This document shows, one piece after another, positions 59,763 through 64,000 of a DNA stretch of 64,000 nt. How positions within the stretch are numbered: position 1 is the first letter of the stretch; each line of letters begins with the position of its first letter. The translations under genes and the position numbers were made by a program. Below the pieces are notes generated by a model. The model ran no database searches. It saw nothing but the letters and a program-made list of their open reading frames with translations, and had not been told where the DNA came from. Source of the stretch: CALRGE01 sp964360635. GTDB taxonomy: Bacteria; Patescibacteriota; Gracilibacteria; UBA1369; 2-02-FULL-48-14. Location: positions 16,622-80,621 of the forward strand of contig CAYHXO010000005.1 in NCBI GenBank assembly GCA_964360635.1, read 5' to 3'.

Positions 59763-60529
59763 TACTTCACAACTCGCATATCAATATCGTATGTGCCGAG
59801 TGAATATTCCATCAAATCATAGATTACTTTAGCGCCTTCTTCACGGTTCATTTTGTGATCTTGTGAAGCGTCCCAAATGTTTAAGTCATCTGAAATATTC
59901 ATGTAGCCTGTATACCAATCGGTTGCGTATTCTTGAGTGTATACGCCATTGTCCATAAGATCTTCTTCAAAGAAAGCACAGTTCGCTCCTCGTAGTGCAA
60001 TTTTTAATGCTTGAGCATATGTAACTTGATTTTCAGGTTTGAAACGACCGTCTGAGTAACCGTTAACAATGTCATATTCAACACCTGCGGAAACGTAATC
60101 TGCAAACCAATCGCTCTGATCGACATCAGTGAATTCATCATCATATATACCTTCTTCAACTTCACGACCAAATGCTACAGTCACCATTTTTAGAAATTCA
60201 GCTCTATTTAAATCTGCGTTTGGATCAAAAATATTTTGATCTACACCTTCCACAATTCCCATTTGCCCAAGATAAGCAACTTCTTCTTCAAAATCAGAAT
60301 CTTCAATATCTGTGAAATCTTCATCTTTTGCTAGATGTTCAATTTCAAAAGCAACAGCTGGCAAACACTCTTTAGTATATCGAGGATTTGTTCTGATTGA
60401 TTGGTAATAGTTCATATTACCTTGCAAGGCCTTCTGTCCATTTTTGTTAGCATAGAAGCCGGCGCTTATTGATACAAGTACTACGACCGCAAGTGCTATA
60501 TAAAGTGATTTGTGTGATTTATTTTTCAT
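59759..60529 (-). CDS. S-layer homology (SLH) domain protein
   Basis: 256 residues: an N-terminal helix (SLYIALAVVVLVSISAGFYA) that anchors or exports it, then three SLH repeats at about 70-125 (FTDIEDSDFEEEVAYLGQMG), 135-190 (FTDVDQSDWFADYVSAGVEY) and 195-250. SLH domains bind cell-wall polysaccharide or sit in S-layer proteins. The repeats are acidic. Presumably attached to the cell surface; no cargo domain, so it may serve as an anchor. Confidence 0.85.
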   Translation of the reverse strand: MKNKSHKSLYIALAVVVLVSISAGFYANKNGQKALQGNMNYYQSIRTNPRYTKECLPAVAFEIEHLAKDEDFTDIEDSDFEEEVAYLGQMGIVEGVDQNIFDPNADLNRAEFLKMVTVAFGREVEEGIYDDEFTDVDQSDWFADYVSAGVEYDIVNGYSDGRFKPENQVTYAQALKIALRGANCAFFEEDLMDNGVYTQEYATDWYTGYMNISDDLNIWDASQDHKMNREEGAKVIYDLMEYSLGTYDIDMRVVKY

Positions 60530-60597
60530 TTTTGTTTGTTAAATCAGATCATTATAACAGAAAACTCGTTTTAATGCAAATCTAGTCTGAAGGCAAA

Positions 60598-60984
60598 TTA
60601 CTCAATGCTAATAAGTTCTACTTCAAAAATCAAAGTAGCATTTGGTGGAATAACTCCGCCGGCGCCACTTCTTCCATATCCCATATCAGATGGAATTGTT
60701 AGTGTTCGCAATCCGCCAATTTTCATTCCCGGGATTCCTTCTTCCCAACCTTCAATAACTTGCCCTTGTCCGATTGTGAAGCTGAAAGTTTGACCTCTAT
60801 CTCGTGAACTGTCGAATTTTGTACCGTCTTCCAAAGTTCCAACGTAGTGCATTTCAACTGTGTCACCAACGGCTGCCTCTGCGCCGGTACCAACTTTAGT
60901 ATCTTCAATTTTTAGGGCTTCTTTTTTCATGGAACATGATGTTAGTAGTAAAAATAATGATGCGATTGTGAGTAGTTTTTTCAT
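60598..60984 (-). CDS. FKBP-type peptidyl-prolyl isomerase lipoprotein
   Basis: 128 residues. Lipobox LLLTSCSMKK (Cys17), then a single FKBP domain: VEMHYVGTLEDGTKFDSSRD, GQGQVIEGWEEGIPGMKIGG, IPSDMGYG and IPPNATLIFEVELISIE. All usual active-site aromatics (Tyr, Phe, Trp, Tyr) are present. Catalyses proline cis-trans isomerisation of exported proteins. Lies between a cupredoxin and the SLH protein in one minus-strand run. Confidence 0.92.
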   Translation of the reverse strand: MKKLLTIASLFLLLTSCSMKKEALKIEDTKVGTGAEAAVGDTVEMHYVGTLEDGTKFDSSRDRGQTFSFTIGQGQVIEGWEEGIPGMKIGGLRTLTIPSDMGYGRSGAGGVIPPNATLIFEVELISIE

Positions 60985-60998
60985 GAATATAAGGTTAG

Positions 60999-61463
60999 TT
61001 ATTCAATAATTAATTTCCCGACTTGGCCCATCTTCATATGATTGCCAACTGCGCAATAGTATTCAAATGTCCCACTTTCATTTGCGTGAAATTCTACGGT
61101 TGATGTCTCTCCAGTCTTTATTATGTCTGTTGCAACCTCAAATGCTTCTAAAATGAAATTGTGCATGCCACCTGCATTTTCAAAAATAATTTTTACGAAA
61201 TCTCCTTTTTGCACTGTAATTTCACTTGGAGTGAAATAAAAACTTCCGCCTGTAACGTGGAAAGTTAAATGAGCAGCTGTGTGTTTTGTTTTACCCATTT
61301 CTAATTCAGTCTTTTGTTGATCAGTCAGCTCAACAGGAGTTTCTGATTCAATCACTTTTGGAGCTTGATTTGCTGGAGGCTCGCTTTCCGATTCTGCTGC
61401 TGTTTTTACACATCCACTGATTAATAGAAAACTTAAGCTTAAAATTACTGCGATTTTTTTCAT
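60999..61463 (-). CDS. Cupredoxin (plastocyanin-like) lipoprotein
   Basis: 154 residues, lipobox LLISGCVKTA (Cys18), polar linker, then a blue-copper fold. SFYFTPSEITVQKGDFVKII leads to the first ligand His in GGMHNFILEA. FEYYCAVGNHMKMGQVGKLI supplies Cys, second His and Met, the full type 1 copper set. A periplasm-side or surface electron carrier or copper buffer; it may connect functionally with the copper operon at 21639-28698. Confidence 0.88.
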   Translation of the reverse strand: MKKIAVILSLSFLLISGCVKTAAESESEPPANQAPKVIESETPVELTDQQKTELEMGKTKHTAAHLTFHVTGGSFYFTPSEITVQKGDFVKIIFENAGGMHNFILEAFEVATDIIKTGETSTVEFHANESGTFEYYCAVGNHMKMGQVGKLIIE

Positions 61464-61529
61464 ATTCCTTGGTTATTTCTTCCATTCTACTATAAATTAG
61501 CTCAAAATCGATCTGATTTTTCTATTGCC

Positions 61530-61558
61530 TTCACAAAATATTAGAAGTGTTGTATAAT
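61530..61558 (+). promoter_or_regulatory. Promoter of the GGDEF gene
   Basis: TTCACA (61530-61535), 17-base spacer, TATAAT (61553-61558), ATG at 61579. Confidence 0.65.
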
Positions 61559-61578
61559 ATCTAGATTAATCACAAATT

Positions 61579-62610
61579 ATGTCAGAATTAGATGAATCAA
61601 TGGATGGGGAGGGCGTGATGTATGGTCAATCTTATAATGATAAGCTGAAGTCATTTAGATTTCCTGATAATTTTTTGGAGACAGTTGAAGAGAAAATGCA
61701 TGATGGCTTAGATATTTACTCAAGTTATGGACAGACTTTTTTCCAAACTTTGATAGATGCTGATTTGTTGAGTCAATTTAATGACAGATATGATGCTCAA
61801 ATCAGGGATTATATTAGAGGTGTAATAGATGAGTTGAAGGAACAGTATTTAACTCCTGTTGATGGAATAATAAATGATCCGGATCTGTTTTATCAATATG
61901 CTCGTGAAAATTTTGGAATGATTTTGGTTGGATTCAGGGCACTTTTAAAACAACTTTATAAACGAAATATTGATGAAAAAAAGATAAATGAATTAAGTAG
62001 AGTAGTTGCTGAGACTCGTGGTCAAGTTCAAATTGCAACTCAAATGGCTGAAGATGCAACAATGAAGGCGATAGTCGATTCTAAGACAGGAATTCCAAAT
62101 ATAACAGCATATACAACTTGTATTGCTGATCTTTCTGAAAAACCTGGTATTCCAATGGCACTTCTAATTTTTGATATAGATAAGTTTAAAGAAGTGAATG
62201 ATAATTATAGTTATGATGCAGGTGATAGGGTAATAAAAACTTTGGCTGCAGTTATTAGAAATCATTCTAGAGAGGATGGTAAATATTTTAGATGGGGTGG
62301 TGAGGAATTTGTAGTTTTGATCCCCTTAGTTGATGGTTGGAATGAAGAGGAGGTTGTTAAGATGGCTGATGCTGTGAGGCAAGAAATGTCTGAAATTGAA
62401 TTTTCTGAGGCTTTAATGAAAGGTGGAAAAATGCAGGATTTTAAAAAAACATGTTCATGCGGAATTTCATTTGGCTTAACAGATGATTTAAGTGGCAATG
62501 GAGATTCTAATGTGAACGGTGGAAAACTCTTTAAAATTGCAAATGCATCTTTAAAAGATGCTAAAGATAGTGGTAGGAATAGGATTGTTGTTAATAAAAT
62601 TGAACGCTAG
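61579..62610 (+). CDS. GGDEF-domain diguanylate cyclase
   Basis: 343 residues, soluble. Residues 1-160 are a helical regulatory region of no known family with a possible coiled coil before the catalytic domain. GGDEF domain: DSKTGIPNITAY, LIFDIDKFKEVND, RWGGEEFVVLIP (GGEEF, active) and CGISFGLTDD. No RxxD inhibitory site before GGEEF is evident. Makes cyclic di-GMP from GTP. No EAL or HD-GYP gene is in view; YajQ at 45628 is a possible receptor. Stop overlaps the convergent GIY-YIG gene stop (CTAG). Confidence 0.9.
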   Translation: MSELDESMDGEGVMYGQSYNDKLKSFRFPDNFLETVEEKMHDGLDIYSSYGQTFFQTLIDADLLSQFNDRYDAQIRDYIRGVIDELKEQYLTPVDGIINDPDLFYQYARENFGMILVGFRALLKQLYKRNIDEKKINELSRVVAETRGQVQIATQMAEDATMKAIVDSKTGIPNITAYTTCIADLSEKPGIPMALLIFDIDKFKEVNDNYSYDAGDRVIKTLAAVIRNHSREDGKYFRWGGEEFVVLIPLVDGWNEEEVVKMADAVRQEMSEIEFSEALMKGGKMQDFKKTCSCGISFGLTDDLSGNGDSNVNGGKLFKIANASLKDAKDSGRNRIVVNKIER

Positions 62611-62858
62611 GAGAGTTTAGCGATCAAACTCAACTTTTCTTCTCTAGTCAGTTTCTTCAACTCGCATTCTCTACTTAGGGCTTCACTCAAACTCTCGAAT
62701 TTTTCTGAGTATACTAGATGAACAGGGCGGCGAGATCGCGTGTATTTGGCGGCTGATTTAAGATTATTGTGTTGGTGAAGTCGGCGGTCAATATTGTTTG
62801 TTGAACCTGTGTAGAGTGTACCGTCTGCGCATTCCAAAATGTAGGTGTGGAAATTCAT
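62607..62858 (-). CDS. GIY-YIG endonuclease-like protein (YhbQ type)
   Basis: 83 residues from the ATG at 62858. HTYILECADGTLYTGSTNNI (the GIY-YIG core in variant form YIL...YTG), RRLHQHN, AKYTRSRRPVHLVYSEKFES and ECELKKLTREEK are standard for small UvrC-N-like proteins. Catalytic Tyr, Arg and Glu are present. Probably DNA repair or processing. Convergent with the GGDEF gene. Confidence 0.9.
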   Translation of the reverse strand: MNFHTYILECADGTLYTGSTNNIDRRLHQHNNLKSAAKYTRSRRPVHLVYSEKFESLSEALSRECELKKLTREEKLSLIAKLS

Positions 62859-62869
62859 ATAAAACAAAA

Positions 62870-62895
62870 GCTCCTGAAGTTTAACCCGCAGGAGC
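62870..62895 (-). terminator. Intrinsic terminator of the cold-shock gene
   Basis: GCTCCTG and CAGGAGC form a seven-pair stem; on the minus strand TTTTGTTTT follows. It begins about 18 bases after the stop at 62913. Confidence 0.85.
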
Positions 62896-62912
62896 CTTTG
62901 ATGTAAGATGAA

Positions 62913-63116
62913 TTACATTTCTGTATCCATAGCAACGTTAACTGCTTTTGGACCTTTGTCTGAATCTTCAGTATCGAAAGAAACCATGTCGCCTTCTTTC
63001 ATTTCTTTGAAGTTCCTTGCAGAACAGTCATTTGCGTGAAAGAAAACGTCTTTAGCGCCTTCGATCTTGATAAAACCGAACCCTCTCTCATCTAACTTTT
63101 TGATAACACCTTTCAT
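62913..63116 (-). CDS. Cold-shock domain protein
   Basis: 67 residues from the ATG at 63116. RNP1 ERGFGFIKIEG and RNP2 DVFFHANDC identify the single-strand nucleic-acid binding surface. The family usually begins with a short MxGxVKxF-type strand, here MKGVIKKLDE. RNA chaperone, cold or stress responsive. Its own promoter gives an unusually long leader of about 80 bases, as in cold-regulated csp mRNAs, and a strong terminator follows. Confidence 0.92.
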   Translation of the reverse strand: MKGVIKKLDERGFGFIKIEGAKDVFFHANDCSARNFKEMKEGDMVSFDTEDSDKGPKAVNVAMDTEM

Positions 63117-63205
63117 ATTATGAATGGTTATGAAATAAATTCCTTCTAAGTTTGTATTGAAGGTATTTACTGATAACCCCACCAAAACTCACCTATTAGG
63201 GCTCG

Positions 63206-63233
63206 AGTATACATTAGAGCGGGAAATAAGCAA
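63206..63233 (-). promoter_or_regulatory. Cold-shock gene promoter
   Basis: Minus strand TTGCTT (63233-63228), 16-base spacer, TATACT (63211-63206). The leader to the ATG at 63116 is about 80 bases, much longer than others in the window. Confidence 0.65.
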
Positions 63234-63242
63234 GCGAATGGC

Positions 63243-63404
63243 TTATCTTTGCTTTGCTCTGTGAACCGCGCGACCGTAGTTTGATATGATTTTGTTTCCG
63301 AAATCTCCAAAATTAGATTTTTTAGCACTGGTTTTTTTGATTTTCCAATCAGGAATTCCATCTTTTTTAATTTCAATAACTGCTGCAATCTTAACAAATG
63401 ACAC
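63243..63404 (-). CDS. Small basic protein, 53 residues, uncertain
   Basis: From a GTG at 63404: SFVKIAAVIEIKKDGIPDWK then IKKTSAKKSNFGDFGNKIIS and NYGRAVHRAKQR. Lysine-rich, no signal peptide. A longer version could begin at 63479 but would run into the HNH leader repeat. Coding is plausible (no stop, reasonable codons), but there is no strong start signal and no family known to me. Confidence 0.4.
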   Translation of the reverse strand: MSFVKIAAVIEIKKDGIPDWKIKKTSAKKSNFGDFGNKIISNYGRAVHRAKQR

Positions 63405-63456
63405 TGCTTGAAAAGTCAGGAGTTTTTTCGACTTTTCCCGTCTGAATACAAGTGCA

Positions 63457-63551
63457 CACTCACCCTCAAAATTGTCCACTCGATTTGGCTATTTTAACCT
63501 GCAAATCGTGGTTTTTTCTGCTATGATTTTCTCGATTTAACCCAACCCAAA
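63457..63551 (+). repeat. HNH leader repeat, copy 3
   Basis: Third copy, again exactly 95 bases from CACTCACC to the ATG. More diverged (TATGAT at 63522-63527 in place of TATACT) but AATTGTC, the -10 position and GATTTAACC are kept. Confidence 0.7.
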
Positions 63552-63956
63552 ATGAACGATAAAGAACTATTAGAGAAGGCAATTTATTTCGGTAAGAATG
63601 CTCTTGATTGGAAAAGAAAGTTCACAGGTTTATTGCCCGAGATTCACAAACGTAAACTGTACGAGAAGAAAAACTGCAGTTCTATCTTCGAGTTTGCAGC
63701 AAAGTTTTGCGGATTATCTAATGATCAAGTTCGTTTAGCACTTAATTTGGAGGAACGATTCGAAAGTATGCCAAAACTTCACGAAGCATTAGTAACTGGA
63801 GAAGTAAGTATCAATAAATTAGCTAGAGTTGTTTCAATTGCAACGCCGGAGAATGATTTAGAACTTACTGAAATTGTAAAAAATATGTCCAAAAGTGCAG
63901 TAGAAACATTTGTAAGAGATGAAAAATTTACAGGTCTGCTCGGGCGGGTTAGTTAA
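63552..63956 (+). pseudogene. HNH-family gene copy 3, lacking its nuclease domain
   Basis: 134 codons. Residues 1-130 match the helical domain of copy 2 closely (LLPEIHKRKLYEKKNCSSIF, LVTGEVSINKLARVVSIATP). After DEKFTGL, where the others continue into RAxxLxLN, the sequence jumps to LGRVS and a stop. The break falls at GGTCTGCTCGGGCGGG, opposite GGGTTGCGCGCGC of copy 2. No HNH domain is seen in the 44 remaining bases. Either a truncated paralogue or a domain-only product. Confidence 0.7.
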
Positions 63957-64000
63957 AAGAATTTGGTGTAATTTTGGCGTTACAAATGATTGATTTTTTG

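Noticed and set aside
1..64000. UGA recoding as in Gracilibacteria or Absconditabacteria
   Set aside because: TGA ends clearly complete genes (for example at 7385-7387, 22971-22973 and 34145-34147) and does not occur inside conserved domains.
1..64000. CRISPR array, tRNA or rRNA genes
   Set aside because: No regularly spaced direct repeats were seen, and no cloverleaf with a GTTCRA T-loop was found on reading through; a tRNAscan run would settle it.

Overview
The window is AT-rich, very gene-dense bacterial DNA. I read it as a member of the Candidate Phyla Radiation (Patescibacteria), possibly Peregrinibacteria-like. That placement is inference. It rests on the low GC, the class II ribonucleotide reductase, the degenerate pilus/type IV secretion-type genes, several CPR-flavoured conserved unknowns, the many short lipoproteins, and very short intergenic spaces. 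TGA acts as a normal stop (for example at 7385-7387), so UGA is not recoded to glycine. At the starts I examined, clear Shine-Dalgarno sequences are mostly absent, while TTGACA/TATAAT-type promoters are easy to see. No tRNA, rRNA or CRISPR array was seen.

Layout. 1-6254 (minus): one long transcription unit with a secreted Cys-rich protein, a type IV secretion-type ATPase joined in frame to a pilin-like segment, a PilT-like protein that has lost its Walker A motif, a dihydrouridine synthase and a pseudopilin-like protein. 6295-7387: a small antitoxin-like gene and the first of three HNH-endonuclease paralogues. 7323-10306 (minus): CAAX-type protease, FtsQ-like protein, small basic protein and trypsin-like protease. 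10438-13709: cobalamin-dependent ribonucleotide reductase with tandem NrdR boxes over its promoter. 13813-19010: sigma-70-like factor, a 1116-residue protein of unknown family, an apparent structured RNA gene and a small gene. 19068-19696: VapC-type toxin-antitoxin module. 19674-21299: amidotransferase, DUF1858/IscA fusion, a 24-residue membrane peptide and a membrane protein.

21303-29046 is a copper-homeostasis locus: CsoR repressor, a dyad between divergent genes, two tandem HMA/DsbD-like/cupredoxin fusions, a BNR-repeat lipoprotein, a CopZ-like chaperone and a CopA P-type ATPase. 29155-40556 holds unknowns, an RluA-type pseudouridine synthase, the second HNH copy, lactate dehydrogenase, an ABC-F protein and several lipoproteins. 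40605-51307 carries TypA, a glycosyltransferase, a flippase, a C39-like lipoprotein, YajQ, TrhO, an Nramp-like transporter and an MFS gene interrupted by one in-frame TAA. 51309-58461 has an MgtA-like ATPase, a polyamine operon (deoxyhypusine synthase-like protein, N-carbamoylputrescine amidase, agmatine deiminase, conserved unknown), a RelE/ParE module and a DMT exporter. 58502-64000 has a proline-rich repeat protein under a near-consensus promoter, uracil-DNA glycosylase, SLH protein, FKBP, cupredoxin, a GGDEF protein, GIY-YIG nuclease, cold-shock protein and a third HNH copy that breaks off before its nuclease domain.

The most unusual signals are the structured RNA at about 18347-18660, the 95-nt leader carried by all three HNH copies, the giant protein at 14944, the deoxyhypusine synthase/agmatine operon, the degenerate PilT-like protein, and convergent gene ends that repeatedly overlap, four times by exactly four bases.
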